NCBI GenBank assembly: GCA_002221725.1
Contig: NJFT01000073.1
Coordinates: forward strand, 108,085 to 172,084
Source of the DNA: Scedosporium boydii
Lineage: Eukaryota > Ascomycota > Sordariomycetes > Microascales > Microascaceae
Length of the DNA stretch: 64,000 bases
Reading direction: 5' to 3'
Part shown: positions 47,966 to 60,035 of the stretch, piece after piece
Position numbering within the stretch: the first letter of the stretch is position 1
How the letters are laid out: each line of letters starts with the position of its first letter
Translations under genes and position numbers: made by a program
The notes under the pieces: model-generated
What the model saw: the letters and a program-made list of their open reading frames with translations, nothing else
Told to the model about the DNA's origin: nothing
Database searches by the model: none

Positions 47966-48967
47966 CTACTCCTTAATCTTCGCATCCGCCTTGGCTGGCC
48001 TCTCCCCAAATATCGTGCTCCCCACACGCACCTCCGAGCTCCCTAAAGCAATAGCCCCCTCAAAATCATCGCTCATACCCATGCTCAACTCCAAGCTCTC
48101 CTTCTCAAGCCCCAGCTTCTCCGCCACGAGATCCCTCTGCTCCCTCAGCGCCACGAAATCCTCATTCTCATTCTCCGGCGTGGTCGCCTTGCTCCGCGCG
48201 ATGGCGCCGATGGTCATGAGTCCCAGGAGCCGTAGGTTAGGACATTCTTCGGCGACGGCGCGGCAGAGAGCTACCGTCTCATCGCCGGGCGTGCAGCCGG
48301 ACTTGGATTCTTCACCTGACGTGTTGACTTGGACGTGGACGTTGAGCGGGGGGATGGAGGGGTCGGTGGCGATGAGGTCGCCTCGGGCTTTGTCGAGGAG
48401 TTGGGCCTTTTTGAGAGTGTCTACGCTGGAGACGCAGAAGAGGTTGGGGATGCGTGCGAGGGGTCTACAGTGGCCTATTTACACAGAAAAGAAGAACAGA
48501 GAGAAGAAACTTTTAACCTTGGTGCCCTACTACGTATGTATTGGAAAGACGAGGGGGCTTACCGGATTGGAGACCGCCAATGAAATGCCACTGGATGGTC
48601 TTTGGTAGGATCTCGGCCTTTTGGCGGAGTTCTTGCTGGTAGTTTTCGCCAAAGTGGATGTGTGAGACTGGCGGTTGGTGAAGGGCGAGGATGTCGTTGG
48701 CGGGCTTTAGCTTTGAGACTGCTACGAGGCGGACCTGGTGAGAAGGATGTGAGCACTTGGGTGGCTGGTCAATCTTGCGGATGAGTTTGACGGCAGTCCT
48801 TCCATTTCCGAGGGAGCAGAATTCGATGAGTTTGAGAGAGAGAAGGGACCTCGTACATTTCTGCCCTTGGAGACCGAGGCGATCCTCTCGCTCACGCTCT
48901 GGAGCTGGGAAACCAGCGTCTTTGCCCGGGCTGCGTCAATTTTCATCTCCGAACCTGCATCAGACAT
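47966..48967 (-). CDS. Pyridoxal-phosphate homeostasis protein (YggS/PROSC/PLPHP family)
   Basis: Three exons on the minus strand, 48967..48857, 48734..48563, 48474..47966, give 263 aa, normal for the family. The protein is a single TIM-barrel that binds PLP without known catalysis and buffers free PLP in cytosol and mitochondria. The PLP lysine is in L-V-A-V-S-K (residue 45). H-F-G-E-N-Y and W-H-F-I-G-G-L-Q-S follow in family order, then S-V-D-T, V-Q-V-N-T-S-G-E-E-S-K-S-G and L-M-T-I-G. Near the C terminus is S-M-G-M-S-D-D-F, then R-V-G-S-T-I-F-G. The third-exon acceptor was chosen at 48475/48476, because it restores G-H-C-R-P-L-A after the Q-S motif; a second AG 11 bases downstream gives a poorer fit. 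Confidence 0.93.
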
Positions 48968-49718
48968 GACTAGTTCAGTCGAGCAGGGCTTTTTTTCTCG
49001 TATACCAACAGGCGTAAGCGTCGAAGGGGGTGTAAGTGAAGTCGATATTCAGTGAGATGCCCCAGAAAAAAGAGACCCAGAGTGGAGGTTGCTACATGCG
49101 GGGAGAGGTTAGATCGCTGATCTCCGTGGTATATTCTTAGCATGACAGCACGACTTACAGTCCGAAAAGTGCTTATAATTTGGGAGAATCGGAGATTATA
49201 TTCTCTGAAATTTTTACGTTATGCTCTTATGTTCACAGGACTTGAGCAACTTCGACTCATCTTGGCTTTGGTCTTGGGAGCAGGTTGTGGAGAGGGAGGA
49301 TGGCCCCGCATTAGTCGTTAAATTGTGTATATACATAATATGCATGGAACAGCACATTCTTGAATATTCCTATAGCGAGATAAAGCATGTGTTGCTGTCG
49401 AGATCAGGTCGAAGCTGCAAAGTCTCGGCGAAGAATAGGGGAAAAAGGTAATAAATGTCCTTCCCTCTCTAGCCAGCTCAAGGCGTATTCCACTATCGAA
49501 CGAAGCTCGTGCCCGCCGTGTGAGCTAGTTGGTCGAGTTCATATGACTGTGTTTCACTTCAATTGATCGGGGCTCCGACATTCGCGTTTCCTCTTCCTTG
49601 ATTGCATCCAGGGGGCCTGGCAGCTGCACGCACGCACGCCAAAACGATCAAATCGAAGACCTCCCTCCTCCAACCCTCGTTAACATCCCCCCCGAAGAAT
49701 ACAGATCTACTGCCGACA
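48968..49718. other. Divergent promoter region, PLP-protein gene and membrane-protein gene
   Basis: 751 bases, no gene seen. The frame of the downstream gene stays open back to about 49602, but the first ATG in it is at 49719. Confidence 0.5.
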
Positions 49719-51596
49719 ATGCCGCGGATCCTCGGCCTCTTCGGCCGCCCAATCCCGCGCCTCGCGAACCGCCGTCTCCTCCGCCTAGTCGGCGGTCTCC
49801 TCTTCATCGTCGCTGTCACCATCCTCTTCGCCCTCGCCGGCAACATCCCCGCGGGCCCGAGCCTATCCCAATACACCTCCCACAAATTCCCCGTGTCCCT
49901 ACCCAAATTTAAGGACCTCAAGAACCCGCTGTCGAATAGCGTGTTCAACCCTTTCCGCCAGCCGCCCCACGCGCCGCCGAGGCAGAAGAACGATACGTTT
50001 GAGGAGTCGTCGTGGTGGGCTGATTGGAAGTGGCTCGTTCCCTTCTCGTCGTCTTTGACGCTTGATGAGGATAGGTCTTTGCTGCCACCTTTGGCTGATA
50101 GGCCTGCTATTTATTGCTACTATGATGTCGATGCGAAGAAGGACTCGGCGACCAAGGATGCTGAGAGCGAGCTGTTGCTGATGTGGAGGATGGCGTGGTG
50201 GGCGAAGGGTTTCAAGCCCATCATTTTGACCGCTGCCGAGGCTATGAACAACCCGCTCTACGAAACGCTGCGGCACATCGAGCTCGACGCCGCCATGAAG
50301 GACGAGGTCATGAGGTGGTTTGCGTGGGAAAACATGGGAGGAGGCTTAATAGCGGAATATACCCTCGTGCCAATGGGTGCCTACCATGACCCGTTGATTA
50401 CCTACCTTCGTCGCGGCGAGTATCCGTCTCTAACCATGTGGGCTAAGCTTGATAATGCGCTGTTCGCTGGGTCAAGGGAGCAGGTGTCCGAATTCGTCAA
50501 GACCTTCATGGAAAGCGACGCTGCCAAGCTCAAGGAGGTCAAGGAGCTGGTTTTGGCAGCTCCTCAAGGCTCCATCACCGTCGATACCGAGCCGCGATCA
50601 CTTGCCTCCTACTCCACCACCGTCCTCGAAAAATCATACCCCAAACTCGCCGAGGTCATCAAGAACGAGCCGGTCAAGGGCCTCCAGGGACTCAGGAAGC
50701 TCATCAACGCCCACTCCCACGTCATGTGGCAGAATGTCTTCTCCGACGGCATCGCCGTGCTTAAACCCATACCCCGACACACGACGCTCGCCGTCGAGGA
50801 CGCGTGGGAGCTCGCACACCTCCTCGCCGCTTGTCCCGATACGCCCGTCGCCGAGTCCTGCCCGCCGACCTACCCCGATTGCACACCCTGCAAGGGCGAA
50901 AGGAATGCCAAGGTCACGACGCCCGAGCGCTACAACAACGCCTCAACGATCTTCACCATCGGTACCGTGCCGCACCCGTACACGCTCGCCACGCTCGATA
51001 ACCTGAGGGAGGACATCGACGTCGATTGGATCCGCCGCGACATGATGCGCGACCCCTGGCTCACTGAAGCGACCCTCGACATCCTCCCCAAGGACTTCGG
51101 CGCCGGAGCGCGCATCATGCGTCTGAAGGAAGCTATCGCGGGACCAGAACACACGGGCCGCTCCATCTGGTTCACTGCCGAGAAGAAACCGCCCACCGAT
51201 CTCGAGTGGCACTTTGGCTTCATGCTCCCCGAGAACAAAGATATCCCGCCTGCGCCTAGTACCGAGAGTGCGTCCGGCGACGACGGTGAACCCGTCGCCG
51301 CGTCCTCGGCCGAGAGGGAGCGCGAGCGAGACCTTCTCATGAAGGCCATGGCTGTGGGCGTTAGCTCGGCCAAGGAGAAGATGCGCGTGCGGGACGCCAT
51401 TGAGGCGTGGAATTTGGGCGATACCGAGGCGTGGAAGTTTGCGAGGGCGTTTTTGGCGAGGCAGGCCGTTGAGAGGTTGGCGTGGGAGAAGGAGGAGGCG
51501 AAGTATGGTCAGGGTGCTGGGTCCGAGGGCGGGAGACATACGTTTGATCGGTGGATTGACAAGTTGGAGGATCAGCTTGACAGGGTACGGCGTTAG
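49719..51596 (+). CDS. Type II membrane protein, possible degenerate GT-A glycosyltransferase
   Basis: Single exon, 625 aa. A short basic N terminus (R-L-A-N-R-R) is followed by one hydrophobic helix (about 20-42), giving a type II topology typical of Golgi enzymes. The luminal part starts with a Pro-rich stem. Near residue 190-220 is M-R-W-F-A-W-E-N-M-G-G-G-L-I-A-E-Y-T-L-V-P-M, layout only, comparable with the R-x-L-x-x-x-x-G-G-x-x-x-D-x-D segment of GT32-like transferases. The D-x-D metal motif is not present; E-Y-T stands in its place. A Cys cluster (P-D-C-T-P-C-K-G, about 385-400) could form disulfides. The C-terminal quarter is charged and helical. I do not recognise a named family, and the glycosyltransferase link is inference from that segment and topology. 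Confidence 0.85.
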   Translation: MPRILGLFGRPIPRLANRRLLRLVGGLLFIVAVTILFALAGNIPAGPSLSQYTSHKFPVSLPKFKDLKNPLSNSVFNPFRQPPHAPPRQKNDTFEESSWWADWKWLVPFSSSLTLDEDRSLLPPLADRPAIYCYYDVDAKKDSATKDAESELLLMWRMAWWAKGFKPIILTAAEAMNNPLYETLRHIELDAAMKDEVMRWFAWENMGGGLIAEYTLVPMGAYHDPLITYLRRGEYPSLTMWAKLDNALFAGSREQVSEFVKTFMESDAAKLKEVKELVLAAPQGSITVDTEPRSLASYSTTVLEKSYPKLAEVIKNEPVKGLQGLRKLINAHSHVMWQNVFSDGIAVLKPIPRHTTLAVEDAWELAHLLAACPDTPVAESCPPTYPDCTPCKGERNAKVTTPERYNNASTIFTIGTVPHPYTLATLDNLREDIDVDWIRRDMMRDPWLTEATLDILPKDFGAGARIMRLKEAIAGPEHTGRSIWFTAEKKPPTDLEWHFGFMLPENKDIPPAPSTESASGDDGEPVAASSAERERERDLLMKAMAVGVSSAKEKMRVRDAIEAWNLGDTEAWKFARAFLARQAVERLAWEKEEAKYGQGAGSEGGRHTFDRWIDKLEDQLDRVRR

Positions 51597-52223
51597 AAGG
51601 GGAGGAGAGCAGAAGCACGGTGGTCTTTTTTCGTTTTTCTTGTTCCGAAAAAGGGTGGAATGAAAGTGTTGTCTTTGTACGAGAGCGAGAAGTGTATAAT
51701 CGGACAAGACGGGTTGTTTTTCTTTTTGTTGGGTTTTTCAGATTTGGGGGATATAACTGAAAGGGAACGGGTTGGAGATGTATAATCTAACCGGCAAGAA
51801 AGACATGGAGCTGGGGCGTTCAGAGCAGCTTTTCTCTTTCCTTATACTTTTTTTTCTGTTCTTGGGTTTCTTCTCGTCTACAGCGCCAATTCATTGATGG
51901 CTTGAATCTAAAAGGCTTTTTGCCTATGTCGCTTTACGCTTGGGGCCTTTCGTATCACAATGCCGAGATCTCGGAACGAGATTGCGAAGTTTCGGTGAAC
52001 GAGATGTTCTTTTCATACTTAGACTAAACTAACTCAGCGCCTTGTCGCCCAGCCGGATGTTGAATCAACTAGAACGGACCAAGGGCTATCCGGACTATAT
52101 AACATTGCATGCGTCTTTTCTTTTCTTTTTTTTTTCTTCTTTTCTATCTGTTTCGACGACAGCACCGGATTTCAAAAAATCAAAGGGGGGAAAGGGGGTT
52201 AAAACTTCCAGCTTCCCACTCCT
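51597..52223. other. Convergent 3' flanks of the membrane-protein and SET genes
   Basis: 627 bases of T-rich 3'-UTR-like sequence; no gene seen. Confidence 0.6.
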
Positions 52224-53722
52224 TTACTCGATAGGCGTATCTCCACCCATCTCCCCGGACAATTCTCGTGACGTCACTCCCCGTCTCTGGACCCCAGCCT
52301 TGCTGTTGGGCTCGCCGTTGGCCACATCGCTGCCGTTAGCGGCCTCGGCAGAGGAAAGGATGGCGACTCCGTAGGAGGAGGAGCCGGTGCGAGACTCGAG
52401 GTAGGTGGCGAGGGCGGTCTTGGCGGCCTCGACGACCTGCTCGGCGTGCTTGAGCGCGTCTCTCAGCGCGTCGGCCGTCTGATCAACGACCCCGTTCTCA
52501 GGGGGGGCGGTGCCGTTCTTCTTGACGACGCCGTTGTTGTCGGTCTTGCCGTTAGTGACGGCGGTGGCGCCGTTGGTGGTCTGAGCGGATGAGGGCGAAG
52601 GAGAAGGGGTAGAGGTGGAAGAGGCGGCGGCGTCACGCTCCTCGAGGAGCTCGCGGATGTGCGCGTTGAGCCAGATGCCCTTGAGCTGCTCGGGGGTCAT
52701 GTCACGAGCGCCCGAGATGCGACCGCGGCAGGTGGGTTGACCGCATAGGCAGTCGAAGGGTTGGGCCATGAACCATTCTGTGGAAGGATAGAAGAACTGT
52801 TCCCGTGGGCGGGGGGTGACCATATGTCGGACCGTGCATTAATAAGGATTCCTTCTTGAAGAAATGGAGGAGCATATTGGACACAATTGGGGGTGCGGAG
52901 AATGGAGGGAAGGTGTTGGTGTACGGGAGGGTACTGCCCAGAAGGGCTTCAAGGAGGGCGAGATGATGGGGGGAAACACACGGAAAGCTCGTCGCCTGGC
53001 TCCAGGCCTCTGGGTCCGACGATGACATTGAAGCTCGAAGTATCGAACATCTGCACGAGGGTCAAGTTAGTGACGTAGTTGGGTGATAGGGATGACGAGC
53101 TACAGCTCCTTCGTTCCACAATTGTCCACATAGAGAAGCAAACCAGACTGATATCACATTTCCAGGAGCTCACATGGCTCACATGGGCTCAGTTACAAGG
53201 GTGGCAGAAGAGGGTGTGAAGAGTGCGACACAAGCCAGGGTAGCTAGCTCAATAACACCACCATAGCATCGAATGAGAGGAAAACGGGTTCCAAATCCGG
53301 GAAAGGGAGGGTAAGACGTGCGTGGTTGGGTGGGTGTGGGAAGTGGGAGAAAAAAAAAAAAGAGAGACGACAGCATGCGTAAGGCTGCCTTGCTTATCTG
53401 CAAGCGCGCAGGATCCAAGCACACCGAGGACAGAGGGAGAGCACCAAGAAAAGGGACAACTGACCAGCGAGGGTTCGCACGAGTGGTTAATGTAGAGGAG
53501 GTCACTGTTCAAGTTCAAGTGCTTGTCCTTGCCCATCTGTACCGTGGCGTACGTCACATTCTCAGAGACGGTGCACGGAGGGAAGGACAACTTCGCAAAT
53601 GTAGCGAAGGGAGGCAGCGAGATTTTCGAAATGCTCTTCGAGGTGAAGGCGGCTTCGTTGACAATGACCTCTAGCCGATCTGGGTGGGACGGCTGGACCC
53701 AATGAGGTGTAAGAGGGGCCAT
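52224..53722 (-). CDS. Small SET-domain protein with post-SET cysteines
   Basis: Three exons on the minus strand, 53722..53465, 53050..52982, 52796..52224, give 299 aa. The SET catalytic signature I-N-H-S-C-E-P (N-H-x-C) lies at residues 78-84, at the end of exon 1. G-D-E-L-S-F-F-Y-P-S-T-E-W follows at about 105-117 (the E-L-x-F-x-Y position), rebuilt by splicing exons 2 and 3. The post-SET zinc cluster is D-C-L-C-G-Q-P-T-C at about 123-131. The first 70 residues hold the N-terminal half of the domain in compact form. Residues about 160-299 are low complexity (Ser/Thr/Asn/Gly), with a helical stretch near 225. SET proteins transfer methyl groups to lysine; substrate is unknown. Both introns are phase 0 and unusually long (414 and 185 bp). 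No pre-SET/AWS is visible. Confidence 0.82.
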
Positions 53723-56700
53723 CTTTGCTACTTTTTCGAGCGTATGGCGTAAGGATTTCGGAAGAGGAGGATTGGGATTAACTGAATCGAGAGGGAAGAG
53801 GGGGGATGTAGAAAGGGTTGCAATGATACAGGGCTGAACACAATTCTGGAAAAGCAGACAACTTGGGGAATGGCGAGAGATTCAAGAGAAAGAGGAGAAG
53901 GGACAGAAGTGCGGGATCGCGGTAAAATAAAAAAAAAAATTAATCAACTAGCTTCTTGCAGGTAAATCTCTGGCGAGCGAGCCCCAGGTCAGTCAAAATC
54001 AAATGCTAATGCTGCAGCTCCACGTTTGTTGGAGACCCCTTCGTGTTTCTCCTCATCAAGGCCGGTGTTCGCCTCGGGAAACCCCACGCCCGCGTCAATT
54101 AAGAGCCCGAGAGAGCCAACGAGCGTTGAGCGTAGCGCAACTCCAACTCTTTTTCGTCTGCTCGTGCTCGCTAAAGAGCAAGCCCCTCCCGAGGTAACCC
54201 AGAATTGCAGCTTCTGATGCACGTCAATGTGGTCCCTTCCTTTTTCCCAGAGCACCTTAGAATCGCCTGTTTCTCATCTACTAGTGACGTAGCCCATCTT
54301 AGCTGGCATTGGAAAGAGAGTCAAACCTGTCAAGCGTTATGCGGCGCAACGCGGGGTGGACTGCAATCCCACGCCATTCCATCCTCGGCTCTTTCGTCGA
54401 TTGGTCCCACTAGCCTGGGGTGGAATAAAAGCCTCTTGTTTGTTACGCAGTAACAAGCTACTCTGCGACAAGCTTGTGAATGGTCCATGAAATCGTGCTT
54501 TCTCATGGTTCGTGGTTCGCATGCGAAACATAACACTAAGGCACAACAGAGTCTGAGCTTTGCATCTGGTCCCCTGAAAAGTACGTAAAACCTCGGGGAA
54601 ATGGCTTTAATCTGGCGAATCAGGCCGCGTCCGAAGAAGCGCAGTACTCGGCGGGGTGCGGAGCAGCGTAGTTCCAGACCCCTCTCGCCACCGGGCGTCG
54701 CGCCTGTTTTCTCCGGGCATCCCCGGAGAACCTGTTCCTGCAAGGCGGCGGTGGAGGCGGAGCGACGTGTTGCCAGGCTGGCGAACTCGGGTCTGCCTGA
54801 ATGTTTCTTTTTCTGATAGATGTTGGACAGCTGTGCTCTGCACCATGCGCATCATATGCTCCGGGGTATGTAGCTCCAGCCACCATGCGACCGCCGGCGC
54901 GATCAGCTCCTATTACCTGCACCTCTTCCCCGGATCAAACGCAATTCATGCAGACTCCATGCCTCCTCGGCGCGGGGTGAAAGGTTTAGCGAGATATTTA
55001 TAGGTGCAAAGGAGCCGATAATTCCGGGCAAAATTCGCCAGCCATTATTATTCGGCTTCTGGTAATTCAGCTCGTGTTGGTTGGTCAACTTCATTCACTC
55101 ATTTGAAGGTGTCCGAGGTAAGCAGGCTGGAGAATTCTCCCTTTCAAAAAGCCTGCTTAAGACGTTTGTCGAGTGCGACAGCAACCTCCGTTGGCAGACG
55201 CCTCCTTCAATCCATGCCCAGGCGGGCGTGAAAACTTCAAACAGGTTAAGGGTCAAGGCACTTCGGAGGCGTGGTGGTCCAGTTTTCATCCAATGCTTCG
55301 TGGCATTGTGTCAATGGTGAGAGCCAACAACTACTAATCCTTAGCCCCAGCGTCCGTTCGCGCCCGTGGCTATGCACCTTGGCCCCGACGAGTTTTGAAA
55401 AGCTTGTGATCGCCTCTACTCTTTTCCCCCGGGAGGTGGCGGGACGGACCGCTTGAGAGAGTTTTCGATCATGATATCTCGAGCAGAGTCGCTCGGCATG
55501 GTTTTCGATGTTCATTCGCAGCCGAGGAGATTTCGGGTAATTTCTTTCCAATCGGCCCAACTCTCAAACTGCCAACTCTCGTTTGGTGCGCTCAATGTCC
55601 ACAACCCTTGCCCTACGCATCTGCTACACGTCCACGCAACGGAAATCGCGGTTGAATCGTGGCCTCGGGTGATCTCACGCCATTTCCCGGAAAGTGGTTG
55701 GTCTTAAATCAGGTAGGGAGGCTTATGGGGCATGCGTCTCTCCATCTCAACCGAACTCCTTTCTGGGTCGACGACCTGGCATCCTTCTCTCCATCACTCA
55801 TTGCGTAGCCTTCCTAATCGAGGCCTGAAGAGATGTCCTTTAACATGACCGTCGGCGATACCCTACGGAATGCTTCGGTTTCCGTCTTGGCTGAGAAGCT
55901 GCACATTGGGATCCCATATCAGGACTCTCGGACAGCCAACAACCTGCTCAGAACTTACCCCTCGTCGTCTCTCGTCGGAGAGAAAATTGCCTCGACCAGC
56001 GGCAAAGTCTGGTCCACTGGTCATCTGCGAACCAGCCCATGCGAGCAGGTCACTGTCCCGGATAGAGCATCGCTCAGACATGCAATGCCGTCCCTCAGGC
56101 CTATAAAATGAGATGTTATACCTGGCTGGCTGAAAACCCAAACAGTGATAAACCGCCAGCGGGGTGGTCACCTGGCCCAACGAAACAGGATTATATTCCT
56201 CCCACATTGATTGATCCTGTGAGGGGATCTAGACTTGAGCACTTATCCCTCGGGATATAGCTCACCTCTGAGAGTTTCGACTCTGGGAAAGAAGCTGTGG
56301 GGTGATTCGTAATGAGAGCGCTGCGTGAGATTGATCGTGAGAATCCTCGTCGTGTTTCTCGTCGCAGGCAACGAGCCGATAAATACGAGCTGGAACTAAT
56401 TGATGCCGAATACAAAGCACCTACGTTGTCTCCAAGGGCCGAAGGGTGTTCCGCAGGGTTGGAATAGCCGGATAGACGCGCCGTGCGTGAACGGCGCTTC
56501 GGCTTTGACCCCGAGAAATGCTCGAGAGCCCCCCACCACAAACCCGACCACTTATATTGGACCGGGCGAGATAGTAAGCCTAGATCCCGTAGTCTAGGCC
56601 ACGTAGTCGTGGGTGCATCGAGCGTGCGAGTCGGTAGGTCATGGTTATATCCGGAAAGAACTTTCCACATTGGTCAGGGTGGGCTGCGTTTGTGGCTCAG

Positions 56701-59700
56701 CACGACTCTTGGCCCCCTACGACTTGTCACCAGGACAAAACAGTGCAGCCCAATATATAGAAATGCTCGCCCGTCAGAAAGTGATACAAGCATGCATGCC
56801 AATAGGTTGGATTCGAGCGGGTGCCGGAAGGATTTCTTGCGGTCTTCCCCTCCTGCCTACATGCTGGGCCAGTGGTTTTGAACAAACATCAATGTAGGAT
56901 TATGTTCGGGTGAGATGCTTACGCTCGACCGGTTTTGTCTATGTCGAAACGGAGACCATGAGCATGCATTAGCTTCGTTTGCTGGTGGCACTGTAACGGA
57001 TAGGGACGCCAGCTGATAGCAGCTCTTATGAAAGGACGAGAGAATTCTGGGACGGACATGTTCTTTGGCGGGGAACACTCTCAACACTGACCATCGTGAA
57101 GCCCCTGTAACAATCTGACCGATCCCTGGCTTGGTCGTGTCACCATAAGTGGGGCCGAACGGCGGTCGTGTAAAAGCCCTCGACATGCATGGTGTGAGAC
57201 AGGCTGCAACACATCGCCAGCATGCATGTGTCGCCCACGCCCACCCACCCACCCAACCCCGGGGCAGCTCCCGCGAACGCGTCTCGACGGATTACCTGGT
57301 GGGGTGTAAGCCTTTAATTATTGCCACTCGAAAGATTTCCGACTACCGTCTGGAGTGGAAGGATGGCGATGACGTATATGCCCCGGATGCACCATCCAAG
57401 GCAATCCTTCTGCCATCAGGGTCTGCGAGTATTCTTCGCAATGTTCTCCGGGGAGTGAGCCTTTTTAATGGTGAGCTGGGGTATCATAATGGTGCGTTGG
57501 GCTCTGTTTCCGGAGCCTGTCATCTGATACAGAGTTGCACGAAGGCTTTCCGACCCCGACGGAATGACTCTCCAGTCATAAGACCGACGCCGATTCTGTA
57601 GTATCGAGGATGGAGAAGCTTGCCGCATGTCCTATCACACTGATTAGAGTGAATTCAGCATTTCGCCAAGCAGCATGAACGAACCACAGGAGTCTTTGTA
57701 GATGACACCACACATTGCAGGTCTGCGTGCACTAACCCTTGCGGCTCAATCTTGGGATACCGAGGGTGGTGGGGGTTAATAGATATGGGTGTATCGAGAT
57801 GAATCCTTTTAAGCCAGGCGTATGCCCTCCTCGGAATGCGTGTCGTCATATCTCTCGATCTCTCGCCCACATCCTCGAAGTGATCCTCGCGCTCGCAGAC
57901 TCCAGTTCAACATCCGTTTCTTTTTTTCAAGCCAGATCAAGCTCAACCACCATCCCTAAAAGCCTCCTAGAAATCTTTAATTTGATTCGTTTACCGACCC
58001 GGAAGCTTCACCATGCAGCATCGGGTCGAAGCATCAAGAACGCTCTTGTTATCGAGCGAAGATAAGAACAGTCCTCGGCCTCATCCTCAGCCAGACCCTC
58101 CAAATCCAGAACCGCCAGAGCCTCCGGATAGCTCCTCTTAACAGGGCCGAGAGTCAAACCAAAATACCTTTTTGACTTTTGTTTTTCGAATCGGCGCGAA
58201 TGCTCTGACAGGCAAGACAACGAAGGGAGACTATATCCCTTATGGTGATGGTCACGTTCGGTGGAAATTGCGAAGGTAGATGCGGTTATCGGGCAACAAA
58301 TCACATCGCTTGTGAAAAACCGAGAGTTGAATTTTGAGCCGAATTTTTCTGGTTATGGCTGGTATCTCAAGAGTTGTCGAAGGATTTAAGACCGTAGAGG
58401 TTGGAGTTATCTTGACATACGGCTGGCTGGCTTCTTGCGTTTCTTCGATATGAGACCTTCCGCTTGATGTGTACTTGGGTAGTTACTTTTAGGAAATGCT
58501 CGGTGAGGATATTTCTGGAATACATCGATGATCAGTTTTGCAACATCCAGAACCGACGTACTTGACAATATGGCGACTGAAGGATGGAAGCCTGAACAAA
58601 ATCCATGTGTGCGTGTCAAGGCCCATGTATACGTCTATTCCATCTGGAAACACACTTGCACAATTCTCTCCCCTAGATCCTTCCACGTGACAGTAGAACC
58701 GATCTCGGTGGGTGGAATGGGAACCGGAGATGCTAAGAGTCTATGGGACTGATGTAGAAGACTGCAGAAGACCGCGGGTACAAGAAAGGCAGGATCGGGG
58801 CGCTTGATGGCGGGAAAGTCAAGGCGAACTCATGGCAACTGACGGCCAGACAAGGCACAGAGTGAGAGAAAGAGATCACTGCATCGGTTTCTTCTATTGT
58901 CTTCTGAGTAGAGGAGTAGAGGAGTATCTTCACTAAGCGGAAACCAGAAACGTTGCCGATACAATGACTGTAACGATCTGAAGAAAGAGCAAAGAGCAAA
59001 GCATTGATCAAGAATGTACAGTAAACCATTGGTATGAGTAACAAGAAGGAGTAGGCAGGGTCAGTAGTGCACTTGAAATACACCTTGACCCTTCCTTTCG
59101 TAGATCAATGACTCCTGCCGTAGATGCGTTAATGGCAGTTGCATCCTTGACTTGTGGAAAGTGTGATGGCCATCCGGACTTTCCTCCCCCCAGAATAGGA
59201 ACCCAAGGTACCTCTTTCCATCTCTTCATAAGTCAAATGCGGTTTCCTCCCACCTCCCTCTAGTGGCAGGTGCGATCTCGAATGGGTACCTTTGCCGATT
59301 CCCTTCTAGAATGATGTTTACGTCGGCTCTCCTCCCCGAATCTCACCCATAACACCACCCTCGATACTCTCGCGTCCGCTTCACGTTCCAACACAAGACA
59401 CCGCTGCACCTTCGTCTCCTTTCCTGATTCCGTTCCACATCCTCTAGGGACTCTTTTTGATTCCCCCGTTTTTGCCATCTCAGACTAGCGATAGCCTGTC
59501 AATTCTGATCCTACATCGTGGTTCCGACCAAAAGCCCCCATAGGGTGAGGTCTATATGAGTATCTATCTCGCGTGATCACTTGTTGGTGAGTATCCAAAC
59601 ATCTAATCCTGAGTCCTCCACCCTCGCAATTGCACTACACATCTACAACCAACCTGGGTCAGCATTACATACTCCGAGGAGTAAGAGGTAGTAGGTCTTT

Positions 59701-60035
59701 GTGCAAAAGCAAAAGACGTGCAATCATACCGCAAACCCCCAGTGTAGCCCCCTCAATATTTCCTCTTGCTGACCCGGGATATTCGTTCGTTGACATCGCT
59801 CATTACATTTCATCAAACGGGGTCTGGATAGCGCTAACTGACTTTTTATACTCCCGGCCTCTAGATTCCGTCGATTTCTGAAATCTTGTTCGCCTATTGT
59901 GGTCCCGAAGCCCTTGTCTCCTAAAAACTACAGCAGCGCCGAGGAGCTTGTCCGTGAAATAGGGTTTTGTACCGGAGCCATTTTCCAAGCTGTCGCCCTG
60001 ATCGAGAGCGCATCCCACCGACTGGGGAAGATTGG
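53723..60035. other. Second gene-poor stretch
   Basis: 6.3 kb with no recognisable gene. Scattered ORFs of 60-160 codons on both strands (for example 56191-56670, - and 57149-57601, +) have no family motifs. There are no exact TACGAAGTA copies here, unlike the larger desert to the left. It has one CACGTG (58684-58689) and a CCCA microsatellite (57241-57255). The last part is presumably promoter/leader of the 4E-binding gene. Confidence 0.5.
57241..57255. repeat. CCCA/CCAC microsatellite
   Basis: CCAC followed by repeated CCCA units, about 15 bases. Simple sequence in untranslated DNA. Confidence 0.6.

Noticed and set aside
48464..48476. Alternative acceptor (TGTAG) for the third exon of the PLP-protein gene
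   Set aside because: It keeps the frame poorly matched to the family and removes the conserved H-C-x-P-L-A residues; the upstream AG at 48475/48476 was preferred.
56191..56670. 160-codon minus-strand ORF in the second gene-poor stretch
   Set aside because: No motif, and an equally long ORF (56483-56881) overlaps it on the plus strand.
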